Of a DNA stretch of 64,000 nt, positions 1 through 39,352 are shown piece by piece. Every line of letters starts with the position of its first letter. The first letter of the stretch is position 1. The notes below the pieces were generated by a model. It did not search any database. It had not been told where the DNA came from and saw nothing but the letters and a program-made list of their open reading frames with translations. The translations under genes were made by a program, and so were the position numbers. The DNA is from Amoebidium appalachense (taxonomy: Eukaryota; Ichthyosporea). The stretch is taken from the NCBI GenBank assembly GCA_963693365.1, contig CAVNZM010000002.1:10230001-10294000 (forward strand), written 5' to 3'.

Positions 1-123
1 GACGATTCCTTCGGACACCGGCACGTCGTATTCAGGATTTTTGCTGAGTGCTGTAATAAGGTTGCCGTAGTACTTCTTGTCGTCGTAGGCCTGGCCTGCC
101 GGCAACGAGGAAATGGTCGCCAT
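1..123 (-). CDS. 5' end of an unidentified protein-coding gene (partial, runs off the left edge)
   Basis: Read on the minus strand, an ATG at 123 opens a frame that stays open for all 41 codons to the window edge. The peptide begins MATISSLPAGQAYDDKKYYG and continues with NLITALSKNPEYDVPVSEG. The composition is that of a soluble globular protein with balanced charge and no signal peptide, and nothing in it is low complexity, unlike nearly all other open frames nearby. A TATATAT-like run at 180-187 lies about 60 bp upstream of the ATG. I do not recognise the family. It points away from the HECT ligase gene. No splice donor is visible before the edge, so the first exon probably continues. Coding status is fairly likely; function is unknown. 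Confidence 0.6.
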   Translation of the reverse strand, partial: MATISSLPAGQAYDDKKYYGNLITALSKNPEYDVPVSEGIV

Positions 124-820
124 TTTGTGCCGAATGAGGAGGGCTGAGTACTCTTACAACGTTAAGTCAACCAGAAATGGATATATATGAGCTGAAGTAA
201 GCCTTTATCTATCTCCGAACGACTGGTTGTTGATGGTTACTGTTATTTGTTCGCAAGTGACCGACCAGCACGCTGCAGACTGAATAATCTGAGCCGCCCA
301 TTAGTCTTGTTTATATAGTTAACGACCTTCCCCCCCGCACATACTTTCGGTGCTTTTGTTTGAAGAGCAGCTTCAAGAGCTCGTGACCACGATCGAGTCG
401 TGCGAGATCATGACATGATTCATGAGTCACATTATATATGCCTCCTTTGATCCCTAAACTTACGGCGTATGGGGCGTGTTGGTGTGTATGTTATACTGCA
501 AAAATAAACTGAAACGGTTCCTGGTGTCTACAAAGGTTGAATGCACTATGGCGATTGGCGAAGCCAGTGCTTACTGACTTTCATCATTATGTTTTGGTGT
601 AGGGGGACTTTGCTAATCCAGCGCGTCGACCAATCGTTCAGCATTATGTGAAAACAGAAGAACGAATCACTGAATATAGACAGAAGAATCTACCAATCGG
701 ATGTTTGGAAGGTTAACCAATAGGAACACACAGGCGCCAGATCTAGATCTGTCGACTTGAGCTGCCTGCTGCCGCCGCCCGCGGCCCTGGAGGGAGAGGG
801 GAAGGAGAGGGGAGGAGAGG

Positions 821-899
821 GCGGGCGGGCGGGCGGGCGGGCGGGCGGGCGGGCGGGCGGGCGGGCGGGCGGGCGGGCGGGCGGGCGGGCGGGCGGGGG
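821..899. repeat. (GGGC)n tetranucleotide repeat running into poly-G
   Basis: About 19 units of GGGC in a row, followed by a G run and a GGGGA-rich tail to about 970. It generates artificial Gly/Ala/Arg and Pro/Ala open frames on both strands. Confidence 0.95.
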
Positions 900-1505
900 G
901 GGGGGGGGGGGGGAGGGGGGGAGGGGGGGAGGGGGGGGGGAGGGAAGGGGAAGGGAGGGGGGAAGGGGAAGGGGGTTAGTCGGTTTTGAACGAGATAGCA
1001 TGGGTACCGTTTTTAATTCCGGCTCCTCCTTGCCGGCAAGCCACCGGATCCACCACCTCCCTCATCCCCCCCCCCCCCCCCCCCCCCCCCCCACCTCCTC
1101 TCCCTCCCACACTCATACACATCCTACCCAACTTTACCCTAACCCCCGCTCCCCCACAACTGACAAACATCGAAGGCAAGACAGTCTGTGCTGATCTTGA
1201 AAGCTGTTTGTTATCTGCCCCAATTTGCTTATTATAATCTGCCTACGCCTCCTCACCACCTTTTGGCCCCCTTTTCCCTTCTTCCTTTTTTCCTCCCCTT
1301 CCCTCACCCCCCTTTTCCCTCCCCTGCCCCCCCCTACCCCCCCTCCTCCGAAGTCCACCCAAACGTTGCACAACCAGAATCTCTGCCGGCCCGTTGTCGA
1401 TGCCCTGATCTGAGAGACTCAGTGCTACGTGTTTGGCAACCACACACATGCAACACGTACAAACTGCACACGCGTACACGTGAAGTGCACACATGTGTAC
1501 ACACA

Positions 1506-1835
<330 letters not shown>

Positions 1836-2398
1836 TGTGTGTACGTGTGTTTGTATGCGCGCTTGTTTACATACGTTTTTTGTTGTTACCGTCTAAATAT
1901 ATTAACTTCATATTCCATATCGCCGTCTCATCTAGCCCTATGCATGGTTGAGTGGGTGCCAGCCCAGGCCTGGGAAGCCTGCTAACTTTAAAATCTGCCA
2001 TCCCCGCAGATCTAGCCCGTATTACAGACATGGGTTTGAGCGAACACACACATTACGGGGGTGTTAGCTTTGTCGGTGCTGGGTGGAAGACGGTAGTTCC
2101 CCATGGGGCCCGGGGCCCCGAGGGGTCCTTCCGGGAACAAAACGGGATCATGAAATAATCTCTTACACAGACAAAACAGTCTTGCCTTCCCCCCCCCCCC
2201 CCCCCCCCCCCCCCCGCACCCCCTCTCCTCCCCCCGCCGGCCCTGCGCTTGTTCTTTTCCTCTTTCTTGTTGAACACATTAAATTGCAATAAAATGATGT
2301 GGCGGCGCTGTGAAAACAGTGGAAACCTATTCATAGTCTTGGTTGTGGTACCACACACATGATACGTGTGTCACCGATGCAATTGGAATACCCGGCCT

Positions 2399-2440
<42 letters not shown>

Positions 2441-2544
2441 CACACACAGGAAAAAAAAAAAAGACAACAACCATTTCTTTTGTCCTCACGATTGCTGTCT
2501 ATTCGTGCACACAACTTTATCCCCGGCCCCCTTTCCCTGCAGCC

Positions 2545-2939
<395 letters not shown>

Positions 2940-3585
2940 AACCACACCACCACCGCCACCACCACCACCACCACACGCACTGCCACGTTCGACTGTGGCC
3001 TCAGTTGCCGTATGACTAAGTATACTCTGGCGATCTTTCAAGGGTATGAGATGGCACGTGATCAGTCGCTTCGGACGGAAAGTTTTGTCGGCCTTGAAAA
3101 ATAAGACCTACCTTAAAAGGTAGCAGACCTTTTCCCCGTCACTTGCACTTTTCGTTTTTGATTGACTCAGAATAAAGACATGTACATGCGACAGGCCATT
3201 ATATCTTATGGGTATCCCCAGAGACTAATTGACAATGTCAGGGTTGCAGGTCTCCCCCCCCCCCCCCCCCCTCCCCCCCTCCCGCCCCCCCCTTCTCCCC
3301 TCCCGCCCCTTCCCCACTCACGTGCACAGTATTCTCCCCCCCCCCCCCCTCCCCCCCCCCCCTTCCCCCTCCTCCTTCTCTCTCTCCCCCCCCCCCCCCC
3401 CCCCAATACCCACCCACCCACACACAAACACACCTTTTCCTCCCACAGACACACATCAATGTCACAGTGTCCTCCTTGAAGCTCAAACGGTGTTTGTTGT
3501 TCCCTGGTGGATGTACGCTGCAAGTTTGTTTGTTTTGTGTGTGTGTGTGTGTGGGGCCGGGGGGGGGGGGGGGGGGGAGGGGGGG

Positions 3586-3642
<57 letters not shown>

Positions 3643-3918
3643 AGAGTCTAAGGGCAAACGGCTGCAGTCCTTAGCCAGTCAAACCAGCCGCTCATGCACA
3701 AATTAAGGGGTAGAGGTGTGTAGTGGAGCGTGTTAGAATCGTCCCTGTTTCATGTGCAATGATGTGTGGTGCTGATGCCACGGTGCATAGTGATGATCAT
3801 GACTCACAGCTGAACATAAAAATTCACCCCGATCCATACCGGCCCATATTGTACACCACTACTGGGACCTTGTGTAACAGCTTCACAATTGCAAAACATG
3901 AAAACGCTACAGTCCGGC

Positions 3919-3966
<48 letters not shown>

Positions 3967-4546
3967 GAATGGAGGGAAGGAGGGGGAGGGGGGGAGGGAT
4001 CTGAGAAGTAGAGTCTTTACAGAGGCACAGTGGTGTGAAGGGTAGCATGGTTGGCACAGACTTCTAACACAACGTACGCAACATACAACTGAGCCTGTCA
4101 GTCGTGTGTTACGATGGAGTTTCTACGATGATATCTGGTAGGACGGGGATGAATCTGATTGGCTATTACAATAGAGTAATTCCTATTGGTTATACGCGCA
4201 CTCTTACCATACATGGTAAGTACGTGATCTCTACACATGTGGATGATGGCGTCAGTATAGTAGATGAAGTGTGGCTTGCTCACACGCGTGCACACTCATC
4301 ATACTTTAGCTGTTGGGGGGGGGGGGGGGGGGGGGGGAAGGAGGGGGGGGAGGGATTGGTTGAGCTGTGACTGGTTTTTCTTCCTGAACTTACTGCAACA
4401 GTTATGTAGCAGTCGGTGTGTGTGTGTACACGTCGTGCGTGTGTGTGTGTGTGTGTGTGTGTGCGCATCTAATTAGCCTCTGCATTTACATCATGAACCG
4501 TGCCTTGCTCTAAGTTTCTCTCCCGAGAAAAATTCTTTTTGGCCGA

Positions 4547-4589
<43 letters not shown>

Positions 4590-5772
4590 GGAGGGGGGGG
4601 GGGGGGGGGGGGGGGTCGGGTTGTTATATAGCAGGTGGGCTAATCAATTGCAGGCCAACGTTTACGAGGAAGGAAACCTATAAGACCCTTAAGCACTAAT
4701 AATGTTACAAGCATGCGGCATTTACCCATTTCCACACACACACATGCATGTATGGGGCATTGTATACTTTTGCGCACACATACACACGTCATTTTATGTT
4801 TTTGCACACACACCCATGGGTTGCTTTGTATTTTTGCACACAAAAATATGAGTCAATATGAGTCGGTTTGTAATTTAGTACACACGCCTGGGTCGTTTTG
4901 TACTTTTGCACACACACACGTGGGGCATTTGGTACTTTGGCACAAACACGCATGTGGAAGTTGAAATTTTCCAGTGATTTCACGGCTATAAAGCGACATC
5001 ATATGCATCATTTTATTCACCGAGTGGCATTAATGCCGTCCTACACGTAGCTTATTTGAAAAAACGGTTTGCTACAGGCACACTACGGGCAAAGGTTTTT
5101 TTGGTGATTATATTTCTTATGTACAATCACGCAAGCCTTTAACCAGTCCTGCAAACAATTATGTTCATATGTTCCATCATACATTCTCCTGCATTGCTGT
5201 GGCATGATATCCAACCTATACTTTGCCAGCATTACATACCATCATCATTATTTCCACACATAGGCCTACACATTACATGATCGTTGCACCACTCAACCAA
5301 CCAACTATACAAACACATACATTACACGTTAACTCACTGGTACCTATCGCTTCTTCAAATAGCGAACATTCAAGCATGCACACAACCTCATACCCACGGC
5401 ACCAATTACGAGCATAAACAGCCCACATACCAACACATACGCAGGCAAAATTCACCATACTTAACAGTACCACGTTATCATAACACTACCGAGTGCTGCT
5501 GTAAACATAACCGTATAGATGCAGCATTATCGCTATAGCTCTCCAATGCATAGACTGGGAGGTGAGGGTGGGGGGGGGGAAAGAGTGAAAGAGAGGCGAG
5601 AGGTAAGAGAGCGACAGGAAATGAGGGGGGGAGGGGGAAGACGCAGGAAGAGCGGGAGAGAGAGCACGTGTATGTGTGCGCGCGGGTGTGTGCGTGTGTG
5701 TGTGCGCCCGCATACGTGTGCGCATGTATCCGTATGCACCCACCCATACCCCCACACCCCCCAGACACCATT

Positions 5773-30033
<24,261 letters not shown>

Positions 30034-31784
30034 TGTTGATGAAAGAAGCCACGAAAGAGGGCGTGCATGCGGGATCAAGGGTGCTGGTGTTGACTACAAA
30101 AGAGAAAATGTGTTTGTAGCTAGGTTCAAAGGGGTGGAAGGGGGCTGAATGCGCCCCCTCCTTTCGATGACCTTTCAAAAAAAAGACCTCACCGCCCTAC
30201 TATAACCAACCGCTTTGCTTCCGATCAGTGTTTGGAAATGTTTCGAAGCTGATCTGGCAGATGCACCTGTGTGTTTCCCATTCAGGAGCATCCGAGCAAC
30301 CCAACGGGCACCTACTTCTCGTTGAAAGATGACCACTTATGCTCAAGTAAACACAGCAGTGGTAAGTTTGCTTGTTATCTACACCATCCACCAAGGAGCT
30401 ATGACTACAGCTTGAGGTTTGAACCTTGCCGCAACTTCCAGCCCGCCGCCTGAGTCAGTGCCATTCGGTCAGTTGACTCGCCAAGCCTGTCTGAACATCA
30501 TCCGCGGCTGCGGTGAGCCTGCTGCTCATCAAAACACCAATCAAAGTGCTGGAAATTACACTAGATATAGTAACCGACTCATTAGCCATATATGGGTAGA
30601 CTGCGCAACCTGGGGGCTGAGGCTAATCTTGAGAATTCTTACATCTGTGCGTGATACGTTCCAGCCACACACTAGTATCATATATGCTATTTATTTACAG
30701 CAATATATATGTCTTTTATGATAACAGAGAATACTGAGCAAGTAATTACATAAAATTTTGGGCTTCCTCTCGGTGCGGCCCGCAGGTCCGGATGATCCCG
30801 AGCGAGCCGTTAAACTATTGCTGAACAGCCAATCAAACCGCTTAGATAAATTTGTAGCGGTTTGGCGCTGAATTTGAACTTGCAAGTTGCAACCAGTCCG
30901 ATCATGATCATGGGTCGGCGACGGCAACGCCTTGCAAAAGCTGCGAACGAAAATATCGTGCAACAAGTGAATGCATTGATCGTGATTTCAGTTTCACATC
31001 ACACTAGCAGTATGAAGATTTCAGAAGCTGACGGATGTTAGAAAATTATTATAACCGTTGCTATCATGCTGATGTTATGCTAGCGTGGGTTAGAAATAGT
31101 TGAGATAATTTTTTAAGTAACTGAAAACATATGCTTGCAGTGGCAGTTTCCCTTGCATGCATGTGTCCCCTTCCTAGACCGATAAAGAGGGGGAAAAACA
31201 CACACGGTGGTTGCCGATAGAAAACAAAGTATACACAGTGGTTGTTGAGAGGGCTTTTTTAAGCATCATATTATAGCTCAATACCAAGCGATTCTTTCCT
31301 ACTACTTTGCAGAGAGCTGCCAGGCGACAAGTCACCAGCGTTAAGGTAACCACTCTAACACCATAAAGAAAACGTAGCACACGCACAACCCGTTTTTTTC
31401 GTTTTAGAACTTCCTGCTTCGCTTATGCTTGTCACCCGTCGTATTTAAAGCATGAAGGCGAAGATGGCTGCATGAAGCAGACAGACTCGGGGGTTCTTTC
31501 CTCTAATATTGATGTTCATAGTTGAAAAAAAAAACCACCACCATACACAACTTTTGTGCCTTTATTCTTTCCTCTACTAAGAGAGCTTCTGCCGCTACCC
31601 ACATTTCCCCATAGAACCTGACAACTTGCCCGCATACATTTTGGTGGGAGGGGTTTGTGGTGCATACTTTTGCACTCATTTCATACATCTTGCAGAGTAG
31701 TAGACAGCTGACTGTGCGCACATCATCTGAACCATTGTAACCTCCCGATCAGCAGGGGCCTTCCTCCCCATCACCACCGTCACC
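30034..31784. promoter_or_regulatory. Divergent intergenic region between the HECT ligase and Polo kinase genes
   Basis: The two start codons face away from each other with 1.75 kb between them, so both promoters should lie here. Unlike the rest of the window it contains almost no microsatellites or homopolymers. A TATTTAAAG at 31441-31449 is a possible TATA element for the kinase. The kinase ATG sits in a good context (CACCGTCACCATG). Short open frames, such as that at 30271-30453, show no family resemblance and I do not call them. Confidence 0.6.
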
Positions 31785-32374
31785 ATGTTTGCAGCTGTTG
31801 CCGGCTACTCCTCCAAGCTTGGAGGAGGCCTAAAGCCTGCTGCGGAAGTGCTCAAAGTCAACAATACTGCCTACGTTAAGGGCAGGCTCCTGGGCTCGGT
31901 AAGGCGTTTATTGCAGTGTGTTATTTCTGAGCTCTGTGTGATAGCAAGTGGTTTTTGCGTGTTTTTGGGGACGAAACTGTGCGCTCAACAAGAAGATTAT
32001 GGAAGATAATGTTCTTAGAACTGTTGAATTTATGCACATCTGGTAATTATTGCACCGTTCATAGGTTTTTGGGTTTGGGGGTGAGAGAGGAAGGGAGATA
32101 GGGAGGGACTGATGTGGCAGGAGAGGCATGTTTATGGTTCCCTTTCCACCTACCTGTTCTTTTCACGTTGCCATGCATTTGCACGTTCATCACTGCCAGG
32201 CACACATTCACCTTCACACCCAAAAAGAAAGTACACTTTGCACCCATGGACTCCATGTTAGTCTTATGTAGCAAACATCACGCTTCATGGCAGTGTTGGT
32301 TGTGGTTGTGTGCACACACCTGTCCCACCCACAAGCTTCTTTTTTCAGCCCTTTTCCACCCTCTACAACCGCCA

Positions 32375-32426
<52 letters not shown>

Positions 32427-32619
32427 GCCATGGGAGCACACAGTCGAAAGTTCGACGATCGTGTGCGCACATCACTTATGCTGCTCGCAACCTTCAGCCA
32501 ATTTCTTTGCGAGGAATGACATTGCTAAGAACGTGCATATGGAAATCACGAAAAAGTGGAGCTAAACTTGAAATGTTTTTTTTTTCTTTTTCTTTTTCTC
32601 CTTTTCATTCTGTGTCTAC

Positions 32620-32698
<79 letters not shown>

Positions 32699-34663
32699 CT
32701 ATCTGCTGACATACCGTTGCAACAGGGAGCCTTTGGTGCCGTATACGAAGCCACCGACTCTTCCGGTAACGTGTTTGCCTGCAAGGTGATGGAGAAGGCA
32801 AAGTTTTCGGCCAAAAACCACATAAAGGTAATGTTTGGGTGATAAAACAGTAGAAGGGGTGTGCACTTGGGAGTTATAATTACACGTGTTTTTGTTGTGT
32901 TCGTGGCATATGTTATTTGCAGTTCGTTATTCATTTACTGCAGGAAGAGGGGAGGGAGGGACGACGACAAGCATGTGCGGGTGTGTATGCATATGTGTGT
33001 GTGCATGTCTGCGTGTGGATGTGATTGTTGCGACTGTTCTTTAATATAGGGCAAAGATGATGATGCAAAGGGAAAATTTATGCCAAAAAGGTGATGTCGG
33101 GAGGGTAGAGATGTTGTATGAGATTAGGAAGTAGGCACTGCGGCTGTGTGTAGCTGCGCCAAGGGGGGGAAGGGGGAGACTGAAGGAGAAAACATGAAGG
33201 CAGAGAATAGAACCTTTTTGTGTGTGTTTACTTATTTTGCAAGATGATCTTATGCAGATGCGTGCCGAGATGAAGATCCACCGGGGCATCAACCACCGGC
33301 ACATTGTTAAGATGCACCAGGACTATGAGGACACACACTATGTCTACCTGGTCTTGGAGCTGTGCCCAAACGAGGTGTGTGGGGGTGGGGTTTGGGGGGA
33401 TGTGGGGGTGGATGGGTGGGGAGCAGAGAGGATAGTAGGATGGATAAGCATGCTAGCACAGGTTTTATGATAGAGAGTTGACCTGGGTGGTTGTCGGGTA
33501 AGTGTGTGTGTGCAAGATCCACGAATGTTCATACACGGGCAGGTGTGTGTAGTTGTTGTGTAGTTGTTGCGTTCACAACTTACAAAAAACCAGAAGTGTG
33601 GGTGTGGGTGGGTGTGCGCTGGTGTGTGCATGCGCATGCGCGAGGGGATGAAGCAGATGCGGGCGGGGAGGGGGAGGGGGGGGGGTATAGGCCTGGGGTA
33701 TTGGATTTGAGCATACAGGAGCAATGAGAAGGTCATGGCTTTATATGGCTAATCGGATTAACTATCCACCAATCAGACGGTTGCGGACATGCTCAAGCGG
33801 CGCAAGACCCTGCAGGAGGTGGAGGTGCGCCTGTTTATGGCCCAGGTGGTGTCGGCACTAATGGTACGTGCACACACACACACGTACACGTACACGTACA
33901 CGTACACGTACACGTACACGTACACACGTACACGTACACATTTGTGTCTGCATGCCAGGTGGGGCAAAAGTTACTCGACGAGCAAAGGCACCGGGATGCA
34001 CACATTAGGGCATGAGTGCGTGGGCTGGTGTGTGACTCATTTGGTGGTGGTGGTTTGGGGGGTTGGGAGGGATGCGGCAGGCGGGTTGCATGAACGGAAC
34101 AGTGTTAGTGTTCAGGTCCGATGGTGATCAGTACACAGTAGCCTTCCCCCTCCCCCCCCCCCCCTCCCTACCTCCCCCGGTCGCAAATAGAAAAAGGGCC
34201 TTTCCTAACAGCTTCTCGGGGTGCCCCTTCAAGAGACTCTTCTCTCTCTCCTCCCCTCCTCCTCCCCCCCCCCCCCCCCCCCCCCCTTCCATCTCGTTCT
34301 CTCTTTTTCTTTGTCTTCCTCCCATGCATGTGCACACAGTACCTGCACGACAACAACATTGTGCACCGTGACCTCAAGCCAGGCAACATCCTATTGGACG
34401 CAAACATGGACGTCAAGATATGCGACCTGGGATTGGCCGCAACAGTGAATGCCGGCCACCAAAGAAGGTAAGAATTCGAGCTTTCTGATTGGTTTGAATA
34501 TCGGTTAGTAGACTGTATAGTGGGAAAGTAGGCTGTAGTGTAGAATAGGGTGGATAGTGTAGTAAAGGGTTTCGATGTTTGGTCGTGTGTGTGCCTGTAC
34601 ACAGAGATGCAGGGTTTTTTTTGTTTGTTTGTTTGTTTGTTTTTTTTTTTTTTTTGTGGTTGT

Positions 34664-34695
<32 letters not shown>

Positions 34696-35013
34696 CGTAC
34701 GTATTTTCCCAACCCCCCCACCCCCCCACCCACCCAGCCCGCTGCGTAATTCCACTCAAATGTTTGATGAGTATCTACTAACTGACTTCCTTAACCCTTC
34801 CCCCCAAATCACACAAACATGCCTTATTCAGAACATTCTGCGGCACACCCAACTTCATCTCTCCCGAGGTTTTGGACAAAGTCGGCCACGGGTTCGAGGT
34901 CGACATTTGGGCCATCGGTGTCATCATGTAAGCCTATTTCCCCTCCCCTCTCCCCTCCGCCCCAAAAAAATAAAAAGAAAGAAGGAAAAGAAAAGAGAAG
35001 AAAAGAAAGAACA

Positions 35014-35067
<54 letters not shown>

Positions 35068-35253
35068 CACACATGCACACTAGATCTAATTCTTCTGATT
35101 CCTGTTTCTCTCTTCTTCCATTTTTTCCTGTGCATTCTCCCTGCCAAGTCAACAAAAAATGTAAAAAGGAAGCGAATTGGTGGAAGACGCCCACGCCCAT
35201 GCCCAAAGGGACCCTGAGTGTGGTTTGTTATCCACGGCTGTCGTTAGGACGGG

Positions 35254-35340
<87 letters not shown>

Positions 35341-35691
35341 CGGGCGTGTGTGTGTTGATGGTGGTGGTGGTGTGTGTGTGTGGGGGGGGGGGGGGGGGGG
35401 GGGGGGGGTATTGCGATACGGGAAACCAATCTCTTTTTTCTTGCTCCTTTAACGAGAGGAATGCAGGGTACTCTAAATGACCTTTATTTTTTGTGCTGTG
35501 TGGGTGTATGCTTGTGTTGTGCGGGTGTGCGTTGTTGTGTAATATGCTCAACCTGCCCTCCCAAATGTTCCTTGCAGGTACACGTTGATCATAGGCACCC
35601 CACCGTTTCAGTCCAAGGACAAGGATGAGACCATCAAACTCATCAGCGACCCACACTTCAAATACCACGTGCCTGACTCCGTGCCACAGGT

Positions 35692-35734
<43 letters not shown>

Positions 35735-35962
35735 TGTGTGTTGCTGTTGGGGGAGGGGGCGGCATGGGTGTGGGTGTGGGTGGGTGGAAGAGAGGGAGGA
35801 GTGGGCAAGGGACATGCGTGCGTGCATGCGGCATATCAACTTCCTTCCTCGAATTTTCTTTTACCATGAATGAATGGGGGGGGGGGGGGGGGGGGGTGGA
35901 ACGTATGTTTTTGTGTGTTCGTGCTGTATCGTTGTATCTGGTACATACCCTTTTTATCCCCC

Positions 35963-36009
<47 letters not shown>

Positions 36010-37062
36010 ACACACATACACACCACTGCCACCACACACGCGCGCCAGGCACGCACACACACACACAAACCTCACAATCCCTCACACATTATCTTTCACT
36101 CCCATTCACACACACACACACACACACACACCTTGCAGCATGCCAGGCAGGTGTTTGACAGTGCGCTGCAAAGGGACCGCACCCTGCGGCCATCAGCAGA
36201 GAAGATTCTAGACTTTGCCTTCTTCACTGACGGCATGGTGCCCTCAAAGGTCCCCATAGAGGCCCTGCATAGGGACCCAAAGGTGATTTTCCTGCCCTCT
36301 CCTTACCCTTTCAAACACTGTGATCCACACAGAGGGGGGAGAACAGGGATTGGAGGGGGGTGGAGTCAGAGTGAAAGAGAGAGAGAGTGTGTGTGTGTGT
36401 CTTGTGTTTTTTCTGTTTGTGTATCACCGGACACAACGCCCGCAGTATCGCAGTATAACCATGCGACAACCCCCCCCCCCCCCCCCCGGTTTTTAATTCC
36501 ACGCACAACCTCTTTCCTTTAACTATTCCCCTGTAATAGTTGCAAATACGTTCATAGTGCATGTATCTTTCAGACACTGACTCATTTTCTCGCACTGTTT
36601 CGTCCGGCCTACTCAATTTGTTTGCCAACTCGCCATTTCAATCAGATCACTCGAATTCCATGAGTAGCCACGCACCGCCATCGATCAACTGATCACCCAT
36701 ACATCGCGCACAACCATATAAGGCTAATCACTGACCCATCCGACCAATCACAAACAGTACACCCCCGACATGCTCGTGCCGTTCACGTCCATGGCCCCCC
36801 GTCTGGCCATGCGTGATTCAACCAATAGCGTCGACCCATCCAGGCCCTCCCTAAATAAGGCAATGGCTGCTAGGGCTGTCAGGCAGAGACGACCACTGTT
36901 ACAGGTGGGTGGGTGGGTGTTTGGGGGGGGGGAGGGGGGGGGGGGGGGGGGGGTAAGAGAAGGGAGGGAGATGGGGGGCGAATGCTAAGGGAATATGGAG
37001 GGAGATGGGAAAGGATAGGGTAGGTTAAGAGGAATGGGAGGAAGGGAGATGGGTGTGTGTGT

Positions 37063-37095
<33 letters not shown>

Positions 37096-37474
37096 TCGTT
37101 GATGGAAAACTTTGAATGTGATGGTTGGCAAGGGCGAAGGAGTTCGGGGATGAGAGAAGGGCTGTGTTAGAGCTATTTGCGAGGGATTATAGATGGATTG
37201 AAAGGAAATGGGGGGGGAGGGGGGGGGGCAGTCTTTGCAATAAAGCTAGCAATATCTACAGACTTTGTCATTGCGTTTTAAGTTTGGTAATGGTGGTTTT
37301 GAGGGGAGAAGGGGGGAGACACTTTAGATGCGCCTGTGGAACTATTGGACTACACCGAGATTCTGGCTGCATTTCCATGGACACCCCGGCCGGCACATTT
37401 TTGAGGACACGCACAAGCACACACAAGTTCTTGCAAGTATACTTACGCTCACTCACTCACACTTACTCACTGAC

Positions 37475-37527
<53 letters not shown>

Positions 37528-38944
37528 GTGTTTGCAGAACGCCAACAACGCTGCACAAGAGAACAATCAAGAAAACCAACCCGCCCCTGCTACTGCAACT
37601 CTGGCCCCCGCACCGACAACCACCGTGGCACATGCGCACATCCAAAAACCACGCCGGGTGGTTCCAGAATCATCTGCGGCTCCTCCTGTAGCCAGTCACA
37701 TCGCTCCGCCGGTGCAACCAGTGCGAGCTGCCGTCCCCACCGCCCAATCGTCTGTCCCCGTTTCGCAGCCCGCAAACCAATGGCAGCCCGCAAGGGCGGC
37801 GCCGGTAGCCAATCAGGCGCAAGAGAAGGACGAGGGTGTCTTTAAGAGGCCACTGCCCGTGGCCCAGCCGGTTAGGCAGATGCAGTCCCAGCAGCAGAAG
37901 GGGGTGACGTCACTGCCTGTTAGGAAGACAGTGCAGGTGGGTGTGGGGGGGGGGGAGGGGGGAGGGGGTGGGTTGTCTATGTGCGGTGTGTGCTTATTGG
38001 ATATTGGTTTTGGTTGTGGTCGCTGGGGCGTGGGTTGTGGCTAGCTCGCCAACTCACCCACCCGCACGCACACACACACACATACACATTCAGGCCGTCC
38101 CTCCTCAAGCTCCCGCCCCTACCGCTGCGCCTACCCAAGCCCCACCCACTGCTCCTGTCCCGGCCCCGGCCCCGGCCCACCGCACACAGACAGCAACAGA
38201 ACCCACTCCCCTCCCCGTTTCTGCCCCTGTTAATACGTTGCGCGCTCTCCCCACAACCGCACCCGCCCCTGCCCCCGTTCCTGCCCCGGCGCCATCGACC
38301 GTGCAACCGGAGGCAGTGTTTGTTGGTGGGGACAGGATGGATAAGGTGTTTGAGAGGAAAAACTACCAGCATGCAGAGAGGCAGGAGCCCAGGCAGGAAT
38401 ACTTGGTGGTCGAGCATGACGGGTGTGTGCTTGGACAGTTTTTGGCCTGCTCCTCCCCCCCCCCCCTCCTTCCTTTCCTTTCCTTTCCTTTCCCTTCCCT
38501 TTCCCGGTTCGCTCTCTCTCCCTCTCTTTCTCTCCCTCTCTTCTGTCCCTTTCCCTCCCCTCTTCCCCCCCCCCCCCCCCCCCCCCCCCAACAACAACAA
38601 CAACAACAACAAAAACCCTTTCTCTCTCTTTCTGCCTCACAACTGCGCTTCTACACATGCTCACATCACATGTAATTTGAAGGAGAGCCTAGCCAATGAG
38701 CCTGAATAAATTGGTTTACTGTCCCTGCTTTTGCTGTGTGTCTGTGTGTGTGTTTGGGGGGGGGGGGGGGGGGGGGTGACTTTTATGGATGTGTCATTTG
38801 ACACCGTCACATACCCCTCGTGTGCTTCTAACCATATACCCTTGTAATGCCACATGACATCTCCCCCCCCCCCCCATCCCCTCTCCCTACACCACTTCAT
38901 CACAAAATACACACGGTTCACCCCACCAACACCATCACACACCC

Positions 38945-39000
<56 letters not shown>

Positions 39001-39120
39001 GAGGCTGCTGCGCATGCGATGCTGGTGCAGGCCGGGCGGTTGTTGGAGCAGACGGCAGCCCAACGATCAGACACCCTGCAGCCAGGTGTGTGTGTGTGTG
39101 TGTAAACATCACGGACGGGT

Positions 39121-39151
<31 letters not shown>

Positions 39152-39321
39152 TAATGGAAAACCTCTATTGTGAGCATCTGGTAATTTGCTGGTTCTGACA
39201 AGCCTCCTCCTCCTCCCCTCCCCTTCTCCGGCCCGTGCACGTGCGTTTGTATGGTATTTCCACACAAACGTACACAAACACATCCACTTAGCCCATATGC
39301 ACCATATCATTCTCCTAACTC

Positions 39322-39352
<31 letters not shown>

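Noticed and set aside
757-1194. Gly/Ala/Arg-rich open frame
   Set aside because: Pure translation of the (GGGC)n and poly-G tract.
33244-33257. Earlier acceptor for kinase exon 3 that would add DDLMQ
   Set aside because: It needs phase 1, but exon 2 ends in phase 0; the acceptor at 33257 restores the usual spacing between the catalytic Lys and the IHR motif.
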